From JBCCSZ01 sp039821145 (GTDB lineage Bacteria > Bacteroidota > Bacteroidia > Chitinophagales > Saprospiraceae): a stretch of DNA of 64,000 nucleotides. Of the stretch, positions 53,199 to 64,000 are shown piece after piece. Every line of letters begins with the position of its first letter. Position 1 is the first letter of the stretch. The notes beneath the pieces are model-generated. The model saw only the letters and a program-made list of their open reading frames with translations, made no database searches and was not told the origin of the DNA. Where the stretch lies: the NCBI GenBank assembly GCA_039821145.1, contig JBCBOS010000004.1:186001-250000 (forward strand). The letters are read 5' to 3'. A program made the position numbers and the translations under genes.

Positions 53199-54071
53199 AT
53201 GCCCTCCAGAATTTTGTCCGCTCCCTTCGTTATTGGGCTTTTGTACTGCCTGTACCAAGCCTGGGAAAACGATGAGTCCTATGCGATGTACATCGTTCCT
53301 CAAGTGCTTGCCCTCGCAGTGATCTACATTTTGCAGCCACAAATTGATTGGTGGTGGTACAAAAAGCGGCCGCCAGAGCTCGATCCGCCCCTCGCCCGGA
53401 TGCTGGAACGCTTCGTCTCCTTTTATCACCACTTGAATCTACACCAGAAAAGACGCTTTCGCCAACGGGTCGTACTCTTTGTGATGGCCCAAGATTTCAT
53501 TGCCAAGGGGTTTGAGGATGTGCCGGAAGATGTCAAGTATGTCATCGCAGCCAATGCAGTGCAACTGACCTTTGGGCAGGAGGAATTTTTGTTTCCCAAA
53601 TTTGAGCACCTTGTCGTCTACCCAGTCCCTTTTCCCTCTCCCCAGTTTCCCGATCGACGCCATGCTTCAGAGCTTCAAGAGGAGGATGGGGTCTTGATGT
53701 TTTCGGCAGAGCAACTGATGGCAGGCACCTTTCAGCCCAAGCGCCACTTCAACATCGTGCTTTATGAATATGCCAGGGCCTTTCAGCTATCTTACCCAAG
53801 CAAAGCCTATCCTTCCTACGACGAGTTCATCTGGGAAAAGCTGGAAGCCATCAGTGGATTGAAAGAAGCGTACATCAGGGCCTACATTGGTTTGGAAGAG
53901 ATCGATGTTTCTGCCATTGCTGTGGCACTTTTCTTCACCCGGCCAGAGCAGTTCAAAGCGGTCTTGCCGCAGGCTTATGGCATTCTCAGTCAAATTTTCA
54001 ACCTAGATCCTTGCATGCGGGAGTTTCCCGTTGTCCAACAAAAGGGGCTGAGCGATTTTCAGTTGAGCTAG
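53199..54071 (+). CDS. MtfA/M90-like protein lacking the zinc-binding motif
   Basis: The 290-residue product has two N-terminal hydrophobic segments (FVIGLLYCLYQAW, MYIVPQVLALAVIYIL) and a soluble domain resembling the MtfA (DUF980/M90) peptidase. Matching parts are LNLHQKRRFRQRVVLFVMAQDFIAKGFEDVPEDVKYVIAANAVQLTFG and YPVPFPSPQF. Active MtfA proteins carry HExxH after an LxL stretch; here the aligned segment is LYEYARAF (Y189-E-Y-A-R193), so both zinc-binding His are missing. The fold is probably retained without metallopeptidase activity. The comparison with MtfA is from memory. Confidence 0.72.
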   Translation: MPSRILSAPFVIGLLYCLYQAWENDESYAMYIVPQVLALAVIYILQPQIDWWWYKKRPPELDPPLARMLERFVSFYHHLNLHQKRRFRQRVVLFVMAQDFIAKGFEDVPEDVKYVIAANAVQLTFGQEEFLFPKFEHLVVYPVPFPSPQFPDRRHASELQEEDGVLMFSAEQLMAGTFQPKRHFNIVLYEYARAFQLSYPSKAYPSYDEFIWEKLEAISGLKEAYIRAYIGLEEIDVSAIAVALFFTRPEQFKAVLPQAYGILSQIFNLDPCMREFPVVQQKGLSDFQLS

Positions 54072-54072
54072 G

Positions 54073-54600
54073 TTAGGACAGCAGACCCATTTTGTCCAAG
54101 GCCAGGTACGCAATGTCTACATTGGTGAAAGAATTTTCTTGTTCGTCTTGCAACATGCTCCGAAACGCATCCCTGGGCATGGCCAATACTTCGATGAATT
54201 CCTGGCGATCCAGGTCTTGCTGACTTTTCCGACGACAATTTTCGGCCAGAAAGCAAATGCGGGTCTCTGTGGAGTAGGCTCGGCGGAAGGTTTTGAGATA
54301 GCGGATGCTGCCTGCCTCGTAGCCTGTTTCTTCCAGCAACTCCCTCCGAGCAGCCTCCTCCGCTGCTTCTCCCTCATCGATGTATCCCTCCGGAAAGCTC
54401 AGCAGCTCCTGCTCTGGCCCCGGTCGGAATTGGCGCACCAAGATGGCCGCTCCCTCCGGCGTAAAGGCAGCTACGGTGATGTAATCGTTGTTGTCGACCA
54501 CATCGAATACAGCTGTTTCCCCATCGGGCATTTGAAATTGCTTTTTGAGAATGTGCCGCCAGCCTTTGTAGGCGTATTGACTTGAAAGTTTTTTCCACAT
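54073..54600 (-). CDS. Nudix hydrolase, ADP-ribose pyrophosphatase type
   Basis: The 175-residue protein from ATG 54600 has the Nudix box G-YIDEG-E-AAEEAAR-RELLEETGY, preceded by the ADPRase-like VRQFRPGPEQELLSFPEG. It probably cleaves ADP-ribose or a related nucleoside diphosphate derivative in the cytoplasm. The open frame extends 13 codons upstream to 54639, but the family N-terminus fits MWKKLSSQYAYKG better. It is convergent with the MtfA-like gene and ends 1 nt from it. Confidence 0.92.
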   Translation of the reverse strand: MWKKLSSQYAYKGWRHILKKQFQMPDGETAVFDVVDNNDYITVAAFTPEGAAILVRQFRPGPEQELLSFPEGYIDEGEAAEEAARRELLEETGYEAGSIRYLKTFRRAYSTETRICFLAENCRRKSQQDLDRQEFIEVLAMPRDAFRSMLQDEQENSFTNVDIAYLALDKMGLLS

Positions 54601-54657
54601 ATTGATTGGGGACTTTGAAAACTTGATCCTGTGCAGCAAAAATAGTCATTTCCCCCG

Positions 54658-55938
54658 TCAATGTCTGTTGTCGCAGCGGATCAAAATGGGTGCTTCCCGT
54701 TCGCTCAAAAACTGGATGAGTGGACATCCAAAAGAATTGCCCATAAAGCCGTAGATGATCGGAGATTGTCCTTTGAAGATGGTCCCGGTCCACTGTCCCG
54801 ACTGTGGTTTCTTCTTGCCAGTGGTATTGAGCGAGAGCGGGTAGGTGCTCTCCGAATTAAAGAACACCTCCTCAAAAACAAGTGCTCCCGTTTTGGAGTT
54901 GGCGACGAGCAGATGGTAGTTGCCCATTTCGTCCTTGGGACCTGAATTTTGGAGGTAGTAATCGTGAGAGTTATTGGAATAGGTAAACACATCCATCTCC
55001 TTTGGCTTTGCCAGCCAATCTGTCATTTTTTCTCGAACGCTTGAATCAAATGAATCGAAGGAAAAGTCTTTGTCGTCGACTTTTGTCCATAGGATGGGTT
55101 CTGCTTTCCCCTGCTGAAAGGGATTGTCCCGCCCAATGTATGCAAAGGTTTCTCCCTGATCCTGATAGGCCTTTCCCAAGCTGAGGCCCATTTCGTAGTC
55201 GTATTCCTTTAGGTTTTCTCCATCCGCATATGCATTGACGACGGCAATGGCGGATACATCTCGCAGCACAAATTTGTAGATGGAGTCGGTAAACAGATTG
55301 TACAGAAAGGCCGTATCCCGATCCATCAGTCGCATCGCCTTCAAAAATTTGCGTTTTTGGCCAGGGGTAAATTCAACCATTTGCTTGCCAAGGTCTTCTG
55401 CAGAGAGCAAGCTTGGACTGTCTGACTCGTAGTCGACCGGGTAGTTTTCAGACAAATTGATGTAGCCAGGTATTTCTTCGTTTTCCGTCTTGTAGTAACG
55501 ACCAGCATAGTAGATGCCCAGAGGAGAATAGGTGAAGTAGGTCGCCAGAAAACCGCTGAATACGTACACTGTGTCACTCCCATTTTCAACGCCAACCCAT
55601 TCGCCTTCCACCGTTTTTCCTCCGTCTTGTATTTTCTCCACCACCCCTGTTTTTTCCAACAGCTTCACTTGGGTATTTAAGGGAAACTTGCCCAGCGGCT
55701 TTCCTTTGGGAGCTGCCCGGTAGATCAAGCCGGAGTTTGCACTGACATAGCGGTATTCATAATACTTTTGAACAGGCTCTTTGTCCAGTTTGGCAGTGCT
55801 GTCTTGCTGTGCTTGTTTGTTTTTGTAAATGTCCATGGGCACCATGGGTGGAGCTGTCTCTTTCTCGGGCGCTTGTTCTGTACAGGCAAGCAATTGGACC
55901 AATGAGAGCAAGAAGATCAGTTGGATTGTTGTTTTCAT
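54658..55938 (-). CDS. SH3-like lipoprotein of unknown function
   Basis: The 426-residue product from ATG 55938 has a lipoprotein signal (lipobox LLAC, Cys 19). A bacterial SH3-like domain follows at about 60-130 (SANSGLIYRAAPKGKPLGKFPLNTQVKLLEK). The remaining region contains no motif I recognise, but the C-terminus (SQWTGTIFKGQSPIIYGF, SFGCPLIQF) contains a conserved-looking Gly-Cys. An L,D-transpeptidase-like role was considered, but the HxxGxxxGxSHGC signature is absent. It lies 57 nt upstream of the Nudix gene, same strand. Confidence 0.75.
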   Translation of the reverse strand: MKTTIQLIFLLSLVQLLACTEQAPEKETAPPMVPMDIYKNKQAQQDSTAKLDKEPVQKYYEYRYVSANSGLIYRAAPKGKPLGKFPLNTQVKLLEKTGVVEKIQDGGKTVEGEWVGVENGSDTVYVFSGFLATYFTYSPLGIYYAGRYYKTENEEIPGYINLSENYPVDYESDSPSLLSAEDLGKQMVEFTPGQKRKFLKAMRLMDRDTAFLYNLFTDSIYKFVLRDVSAIAVVNAYADGENLKEYDYEMGLSLGKAYQDQGETFAYIGRDNPFQQGKAEPILWTKVDDKDFSFDSFDSSVREKMTDWLAKPKEMDVFTYSNNSHDYYLQNSGPKDEMGNYHLLVANSKTGALVFEEVFFNSESTYPLSLNTTGKKKPQSGQWTGTIFKGQSPIIYGFMGNSFGCPLIQFLSEREAPILIRCDNRH

Positions 55939-56054
55939 ATGTTCGGTCATCAGTGGCACAGCAATGAGCATATTGGAATTGGATGGACTCGAAGGCCAAA
56001 TCAGCCCTGGACCGATTCGACCTTCGAGTTCATTTCATCAAAGATGCATGTTTT

Positions 56055-58580
56055 CTATTTTTGTATGACAAATCCAGTGCCGTAAGCTTTGCCACAAATC
56101 GTTGCATTCAAGTAATAGTAGCCAGATGGTACATCTTGTAAGTAAAAGCTCTCGCTCATCTTCGTCATTTTCAAATCTCTCACAACCTCTCCATTTCCAC
56201 TGCTGATGATGTGCAGATCAATTTCTTGATGATCATTGGGAAATACATCCTCTGATGCAAAGTTTTTCAATTCTACTTGTACATCTTGATGGGCTGGGTT
56301 GGGCGAAATTTGAATGTATTCTGTCCCATCTCCACAACCTTCGCTACAGTCGTAGAACGGAATGTGGCCAATGAGCCAGCGGGTGTAATTGCAGTTGGCA
56401 TAGAGGACCTGGATGGCATAAGTGACATTTTCTGCATTGGAGATGGTGTTGGATTTGTAGCGGAAAAATATCTCGTTGTTGACCAGTCGATTTTCCTCAA
56501 ATTCTGTTTCTCCAGCCCGGGAGAGTTGCAATGAATGGTCTACGATCTCAATGTCGTCTGCATCGACAGTTGGACTTGTGATCCGCAGGGTAGCAGAGCG
56601 ACCGCAGTAGTCGTATTCGGGCACCACACTCATCGGTACAAAGGAAATGGCAGGGATCAATTCTTTTTTGATCGCAGGCAATAAATCACAACTGGTGGAG
56701 CTGATGGGTTCTGTTTCTTGTACCCGAATCCAGCCGCCACTGACATGACCAGGAGCAAAACGCACCGTGATGCTTGCGTTGTCATTGGCCACGACTTGAA
56801 GTTCTTCACTGACAGTCCACTCGTAGGTTCTTTCCGGATCGGCATTGGCAACTGCAAATACTTCCTCCTGCTCCTGGCACAAAAACTCAGGGCCATCAAT
56901 GCCAATGATTGGATTTTTCACCAATGAATTGTCCTCGATGTTTGTGGGATCATAATAATCATCCATCGGGAAAGGCATACCGCCTCCAAGATGGAAAAGA
57001 TTAAAGGCCAGCATGTAATCCAAGCCATTGCCTTTGGAGTTGGTAGCAGGAATTCTTATGCAATCGTATACCTGCGGCTTTCCCTTTAGCCATCGCTGTC
57101 CTGAGCACCATCCATCTCCTTGATTTTCGCAAGGGAAAGACAAATTGCCATTGGTTTTGATGCATGGACCTTCGCAAATCAGAGAACACAAAATATCTCT
57201 CATGTTATTGATGCAACCACTCTCCAGTTCACTTTCCTTTCCGTGCAATACCGCCCAAGCAAAATGCTGCATCAGGAAAAGATTGTCTTTTTTGGCAGCT
57301 TTCCTCGCCCCATTGCCATAGTTGGTATTTCCAGCCGTCATCAACTCCAAGAACATGCGAACGTTGTCATTTCTGTGCTCGTACAAAAAGTCTGATACTG
57401 TCAAGAGGCCATTGACAAAGGGGTAGACGAGCTGGATCGGGTCGTTGAAAAATTCTGTTGCCACCAATTGCCAGGCGGCCATGTCTGTCAGTGTCGAATT
57501 GACATCATTGTCTGGATCAATGTAATCCAACAATTTGAACATGCCGTGTGCATAAGCCCGGACCTGACTTCCGGCACTGACGGTGGGTCCCCAATTTCCA
57601 TCCTGCTCACACTCGGAATTGGTAAAATTACAAGGGGGATGTTTGATGGATCGCGACCCACTGATTCTCACTCTCCTCACCATGCCATTGGCAATCTTTT
57701 GCGCCATTTCTAAGATGAAATATTTTTGTCCATCCACCTCCACATACACATCTTCCGGGATGAATCTCTTGACAAATGCCAATCCGAATAACAGCCCAAT
57801 GATTTGGTCTTGGCTGACCTCTTGTTTGTTTCTGTCTCTGAAGGCACATAGGTCGTTTTCCACAAAGCAACTGTAGACAGACTTCACTCCGCCAACGCGC
57901 CATTCGTCCCCTGAAGAATCATCGTTCAAAAGTTGGTAAAAATCAGCGGGCACATCATCGCGCAGGAAATAGCCGGAGTAGCCACTCAGATCGGGATCTT
58001 TTTTGAGTTCACAAGGATCGTCTACCGGATTGCAACACTGACATGCCAAGCAGTACAGGCTGGACAAACGGTTGGCAGTCATGTCCAGTCTTCTGTAGGT
58101 CTGCAAAGCCAAAAAAAGTTCGTTGAGGGTTTGACGCTTGAGGTCTTCTTGCCCATTTCTGTGGAGTAAACTGTACTCAGAAGACAAGGTGGCGATGTAC
58201 CGTCCGATGTAAATCGTTGCATCCCCGTCGTAGTCCAAATAATTGGGAACCCCCGGTTCTCCTCCCGAGTTGCAAAACTTCCCTGCCTGATCAGAAATGT
58301 CTGTTGTTTCCCCTCGGTCGAGCATGATGCGCAGCATGGGAGGGATTCCATAGCCTGCCCGGTCGTAGCGCAAATTTACAGGGTCCCATTCACCGATCCC
58401 ATCCCCGGTGAGATTGCCATTTTCATCTAAGTCGTGGACGATGTAATGATCCTTGAATTCTTGCCGTATCTTCCAATACTTGTCCAAAAGCTGGGGATAG
58501 CCAGACGGATCACATTGAGGATAAAGCTTGGAAATGGAAATCAGTAAGAGAGGTAAAAAAACTAAAATTCTAGTTTTCAT
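56055..58580 (-). CDS. large secreted protein with T9SS sorting domain
   Basis: The 841-residue protein (ATG 58580) begins with a signal peptide (MKTRILVFLPLLLISISKLYPQ) and ends in a type A T9SS sorting domain (ISPNPAHQDVQVELKNF... YYLNATICGKAYGTGFVIQK). It should cross the outer membrane through the SprA machinery. The central 550 residues are Cys-rich and helical and unfamiliar to me. Before the sorting domain is a PKD-like beta domain (TYEWTVSEELQVVANDNASITVRFAPG). The 23-codon upstream extension is rejected because the signal peptide would be buried. Confidence 0.85.
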   Translation of the reverse strand: MKTRILVFLPLLLISISKLYPQCDPSGYPQLLDKYWKIRQEFKDHYIVHDLDENGNLTGDGIGEWDPVNLRYDRAGYGIPPMLRIMLDRGETTDISDQAGKFCNSGGEPGVPNYLDYDGDATIYIGRYIATLSSEYSLLHRNGQEDLKRQTLNELFLALQTYRRLDMTANRLSSLYCLACQCCNPVDDPCELKKDPDLSGYSGYFLRDDVPADFYQLLNDDSSGDEWRVGGVKSVYSCFVENDLCAFRDRNKQEVSQDQIIGLLFGLAFVKRFIPEDVYVEVDGQKYFILEMAQKIANGMVRRVRISGSRSIKHPPCNFTNSECEQDGNWGPTVSAGSQVRAYAHGMFKLLDYIDPDNDVNSTLTDMAAWQLVATEFFNDPIQLVYPFVNGLLTVSDFLYEHRNDNVRMFLELMTAGNTNYGNGARKAAKKDNLFLMQHFAWAVLHGKESELESGCINNMRDILCSLICEGPCIKTNGNLSFPCENQGDGWCSGQRWLKGKPQVYDCIRIPATNSKGNGLDYMLAFNLFHLGGGMPFPMDDYYDPTNIEDNSLVKNPIIGIDGPEFLCQEQEEVFAVANADPERTYEWTVSEELQVVANDNASITVRFAPGHVSGGWIRVQETEPISSTSCDLLPAIKKELIPAISFVPMSVVPEYDYCGRSATLRITSPTVDADDIEIVDHSLQLSRAGETEFEENRLVNNEIFFRYKSNTISNAENVTYAIQVLYANCNYTRWLIGHIPFYDCSEGCGDGTEYIQISPNPAHQDVQVELKNFASEDVFPNDHQEIDLHIISSGNGEVVRDLKMTKMSESFYLQDVPSGYYYLNATICGKAYGTGFVIQK

Positions 58581-58606
58581 AATTGTTTGCTTTAAAAGAG
58601 TTGATA

Positions 58607-58634
58607 AATCTAAATTCGGCAATCTAAATTCGGT
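58607..58634. repeat. 14-bp tandem duplication upstream of the T9SS cargo gene
   Basis: AATCTAAATTCGGC (58607-58620) is immediately repeated as AATCTAAATTCGGT (58621-58634), in the 5' region of the T9SS cargo gene. It could be a slippage product or a double binding site. Confidence 0.6.
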
Positions 58635-58739
58635 AACCTTAAAAAACACAATTAGAAATCTTGCATATAAAACTTGACAGAGGGCAATCGTATTGTCACA
58701 ACTCCATTATTTTTTTGTCGCACGCCCCATTTCACACTA

Positions 58740-59968
58740 CTACAACTTGGCAATGATTCCCTCGATGTGCTTGGGTCTGGCCAGCAATGCCAGCACCACC
58801 AGACCCAAGGTCGCAATGCTCAACAAGCGAAAATAATGAATGAGATCATAGGCATAGCGACCGATGATGTCGGCACCCACCAATGGACTGAATACCAGCA
58901 AGCACAAGGCAAGGGCTGATCCGAACAACAGAAAGGGGCGGTCTCGTTTGTGTGTCCATTTCAAAACACAATAATAGCAAAGGTAGGCGATCATCGGGTA
59001 GGCAAAGAGGAAGGCATATTTTTGTTGGTGGGGAAAAATCAAAGGGACGATCATCAACATGTAGGCCAAGGCCCGAAACTCTGCCAATGAAGAACGGGGC
59101 TTTTGGAATGGGCGTCCCAAAAACCACAAACTCAAAGCAATGAGCAACAAGCGAATCAAATTGGTCAACTGATGAACTTGTGCAACCGATAGGTTCAGCC
59201 AGTTGCGTTTGAATGGGAATTCCCCCTCCATCTCCATGAAATAGGCGGGAATGAGGCCTACCAAAGATTGTGCGTTGGTTTCTGTTTCAATGAGGTGTTC
59301 GCCATTCATCGGATTGATCACCTCCCACCATTCCGCCAGTAAAAAGGCGTTTTGTTCCTGTCCCAAAAACAAGGACGGCAAATACAGCAAAAGCATGCTG
59401 AATCCACAAAGCCACCCCACTGCTTTGACCCGACCGCGGTACAGCCAATAGGGCAACAAGACGATGGGCAAAATTTTGACATTGATGGCCAAGGCCAATA
59501 GGCCAGCTGCTTGGATGTTGCGCCCTTTGTTCAGCTGGTGAACAGACTCCATCATGGCCCACAGCAAAAAGATGGTGACCTGTATCATGGCCACATTGTA
59601 CAACCAAAACCGCAATGCAAAAAAGAAGGACAGAAGCGTCCAGAGATACAAAGTTCGCTGAGAGAAGATGTTTGTATCAAACTGGTATTTGATCAATTGC
59701 CAGACCCGCAGCATCATGCCACCCAATAAGATCAACCAAAACAGCTCAATGGCAAATGGCTGTTGACAAAAAGGCGTCAATGCGAGGGCAAAAAACGGAC
59801 TGTAGTAATATTTCAGGCCATTGAGAAAGGGAGGATCGTAGATGTTTTCTCCCCTGCTGAGCTTTTCTGCTGCATGCAAATACACATCGAAGTCTCCACC
59901 AATGTTGACAGAGTTGATACAGAGCAATAGGTACCCTACTGCTAGGATGCCCCAGAAAAGCTTTTGCT

Positions 59969-59972
<4 letters not shown>
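58740..59972 (-). CDS. DUF2029/GT87-like multi-pass membrane protein
   Basis: The 410-residue protein has about ten hydrophobic segments. Its N-terminus, NIGGDFDVYLHAAEKLSRGENIYDPP, is the DxxxYxxAAxxLxxGxxxY pattern of GT87 (PimE-like) mannosyltransferases, with the key Asp just after helix 1. YYYSPFFALALTPF and AINVKILPIVLLPYWLYRGR also fit. It would transfer a sugar from a lipid-phosphate donor on the outer face of the inner membrane. Its start overlaps the clpB stop by 4 nt. Confidence 0.82.
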
Positions 59973-62758
<2,786 letters not shown>

Positions 62759-62806
62759 GTGTATGTGAGTTATCTTAACTTTCTGTTGATGAACAAAGCA
62801 GCTGGT

Positions 62807-63253
62807 TCAATGTTTGGCCCCCTCGCTGTCTGACTGAGGGCCGGGATGATTCTCCAATTGTTGCCGGAGCGATGCGATGCGGGTCTGACGTTCCAGCGAA
62901 TACACCTTTTCCACCTCTCCCGCACGGTCGAGTACTCGGATGGTCCGGCTGAGAAATGCCTGCGCCCGTGGGCTCTCCCCTTGTGCTGAGAGCAGCTCCC
63001 CTTTGGTCTGCAAAAGATTGGCCAAGAGTTCGAATTGGCTGGGGTGCCAATCTACACTTTTGAGCCATTGGTCAAAGTCCTGCTCACTCCATCCTTCCAT
63101 CTGATGTGGATCGACATCCAGAATCTCGTCATAGGCTTGGCTGATGACCTCCAGTAGGGGGTTGGGATCGGCGGCGCGCTTCAGTTCCATGATCCGCCCT
63201 GCCACGAGGCTGGCTTGCCGGATCAAACGCATGATGTAATCTTCCTGAAGCAT
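62807..63253 (-). CDS. small cytoplasmic protein, DUF6483-like
   Basis: The 148-residue product starts MLQEDYIMRLIRQASLVAGRIMELK, which recalls DUF6483 proteins (QDYIMRxI opening). The rest is helical (QAYDEILDVDPHQM... LANLLQTKGELLSAQGES) without catalytic motifs. A TTATTTTG box at 63258-63265 ends 4 nt before the ATG, so the mRNA may be leaderless. It precedes clpB by 48 nt and could belong to its stress operon. The family name is tentative. Confidence 0.7.
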   Translation of the reverse strand: MLQEDYIMRLIRQASLVAGRIMELKRAADPNPLLEVISQAYDEILDVDPHQMEGWSEQDFDQWLKSVDWHPSQFELLANLLQTKGELLSAQGESPRAQAFLSRTIRVLDRAGEVEKVYSLERQTRIASLRQQLENHPGPQSDSEGAKH

Positions 63254-63404
63254 GCTGCAAAATAAGGAACTAGCCTCTAAACGGATAATTTTTTGGTCAT
63301 TTTGGAGCAAATGCCCGACGAACGGAGGAATTGGGCCGAGGGATTGGGCAGGGGCGAGCGGAAGTCCCCACAAATTTTTTCCCACAAAAAAATGACAAAG
63401 AAAC

Positions 63405-63435
63405 TTTACAAAAGCCCGAAATTGTTATAATTTTG
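63405..63435 (+). promoter_or_regulatory. promoter of tRNA-Gln
   Basis: TTTA at 63405-63408 and TAATTTTG at 63428-63435 have exactly 19 nt between them. The -7 box is a full match and ends 29 nt before the tRNA. Confidence 0.65.
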
Positions 63436-63464
63436 CAGTCCGACTTAGATAAAGTTGGTGGAAC

Positions 63465-63536
63465 AGACCTATGGTGTAATTGGCAACACAGCAGATTTTG
63501 GTTCTGTAATTCTAGGTTCGAGTCCTAGTAGGTCTA
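63465..63536 (+). tRNA. tRNA-Gln (TTG)
   Basis: The 72-nt cloverleaf has acceptor AGACCTA/TAGGTCT, D-stem GTGT/ACAC, anticodon arm GCAGA-TTTTGGT-TCTGT with anticodon TTG, and T-arm CTAGG-TTCGAGT-CCTAG. CCA is not encoded. A terminator follows. Confidence 0.97.
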
Positions 63537-63549
63537 CAAGAGAAAAACA

Positions 63550-63590
63550 AAAGCGTCTGGCTGTCAACAGCTTAGACGCTTTTTCTTTTT
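63550..63590. terminator. bidirectional terminator after tRNA-Gln
   Basis: AAGCGTCT and AGACGCTT pair, with an inner GCTG/CAGC stem and TCAA loop. T-rich tails are present on both strands, so it serves tRNA-Gln and the convergent T9SS cargo gene. From here to 63747 no gene is visible. Confidence 0.85.
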
Positions 63591-63747
63591 CTGGATTGTT
63601 GATCTATTGCCGCTTTTCTTCGATTTGCTCCTTGCCCAATACTTGTTTGGCCCTCCTTGTATTCAGTTGGACGAGGCTGGCTTTGATCCTTGAAACAGAA
63701 GAAGCTGCCCCTACTCTCCGATACACGCCTGATTGTCCAACAAAAAA

Positions 63748-64000
63748 TTATGGTGCCGGACTGACCTTGATGAGTTTAACTGGATTAAGGACAAATCCAT
63801 CCACTTCTACATTGATCACAAAAACTCCATTTGGAATCTTCGACAAATCCAAGGTTTGCCTGTGTAGTCCTCTTGCCAAAAGACCTGCTTGGAAATACAG
63901 GACCCTTTGCCCCAAATGATTCACCACAGAAAATGAGACACTACTTGCTAACGGAAGATCAAACACAACATTGATGTCATTGGTAAATGGATTTGGGAAA
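63748..64000 (-). CDS. C-terminal end of a T9SS cargo protein, 5' end outside the window
   Basis: The frame is open across the right edge from 63999. It reads FPNPFTNDINVVFDLP, then VSFSVVNHLGQRVL and a terminal PNGVFVINVEVDGFVLNPVKLIKV. This is a type A T9SS sorting domain (PNP motif, strand-rich, ending in a basic strand). Only this signal is visible; the passenger domain lies outside. It shows a second SprA-dependent substrate in the region. Confidence 0.88.
   Translation of the reverse strand, partial: FPNPFTNDINVVFDLPLASSVSFSVVNHLGQRVLYFQAGLLARGLHRQTLDLSKIPNGVFVINVEVDGFVLNPVKLIKVSPAP

Noticed and set aside
54658..55938. L,D-transpeptidase assignment for the SH3-like lipoprotein
   Set aside because: The Gly-Cys near the C-terminus is suggestive, but the HxxGxxxGxSHGC signature is absent.

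Overview
The window comes from a bacterium of the phylum Bacteroidota, most likely in or near the Saprospiraceae/Lewinella group. The phylum call rests on four things seen in the sequence: a 2,563-residue SprA translocon of the type IX secretion system (T9SS), C-terminal T9SS sorting domains, a MurF-alanine racemase fusion, and promoters of the TTTG-N19-TAnnTTTG type. The family-level placement is an impression only. Most of the window is core genome. I see no insertion sequence, prophage, CRISPR array or rRNA.

Layout. 1-8.0 kb: a DUF5655 fragment and sprA. 8.3-17.2 kb: ruvA diverges from purD, the murF-alr fusion and three secreted parvulin/SurA-type proteins. 17.2-24.3 kb: a minus-strand block with two tandem POT peptide transporters, DUF4230, DUF3108 and an LPG-synthase-like membrane protein. 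24.4-24.6 kb: copy 1 of a structured dispersed repeat. 24.8-28.5 kb: ruvC, a YkvA-like gene, a YciI-like gene, an Xaa-Pro peptidase and rsmA. 28.5-31.2 kb: a Kir-type potassium channel joined to an ECF sigma factor module. 31.4-34.7 kb: a DUF1800/DUF1501 pair and a GH25 lysozyme. 34.9-40.7 kb: an aminotransferase, an ornithine-cyclodeaminase-family gene, rpoN and a long aminopeptidase P. 40.7-44.5 kb: a divergent polyamine cluster. 44.5-45.9 kb: a trans-3-hydroxyproline dehydratase and a possible 41-residue membrane protein. 45.9-53.1 kb: the histidine operon with its leader and tRNA-Phe. 53.2-64 kb: an inactive-looking MtfA-like protein, a Nudix hydrolase, a lipoprotein, a T9SS cargo protein, a GT87-like protein, clpB, tRNA-Gln and the end of another T9SS cargo gene.

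The most interesting signals are regulatory. (1) The his operon (hisG-D-C-B-H-A-F, minus strand) is preceded by a 19-codon leader ORF with five consecutive His codons, then a 15-bp terminator hairpin with a U-tract, then hisG. This is a complete translational attenuator. The leader starts only 18 nt after tRNA-Phe(GAA), so the tRNA and the his leader appear to share one promoter. (2) Two copies (194 and 196 nt) of a dispersed element share end sequences and four hairpins. The stems differ by compensatory or G-U changes that favour one strand, which suggests a structured RNA. One copy sits antisense inside the his operon, between hisC and hisB. (3) A YgiB-like lipoprotein and a YgiC-like ATP-grasp ligase diverge from a membrane-anchored aminopropyltransferase and AdoMet decarboxylase, suggesting an envelope-linked polyamine pathway.

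Metabolically, two oligopeptide transporters, two Xaa-Pro peptidases, a 3-hydroxyproline dehydratase and an ornithine-cyclodeaminase-family reductase would fit use of proline- or hydroxyproline-rich peptides. That link is inference.
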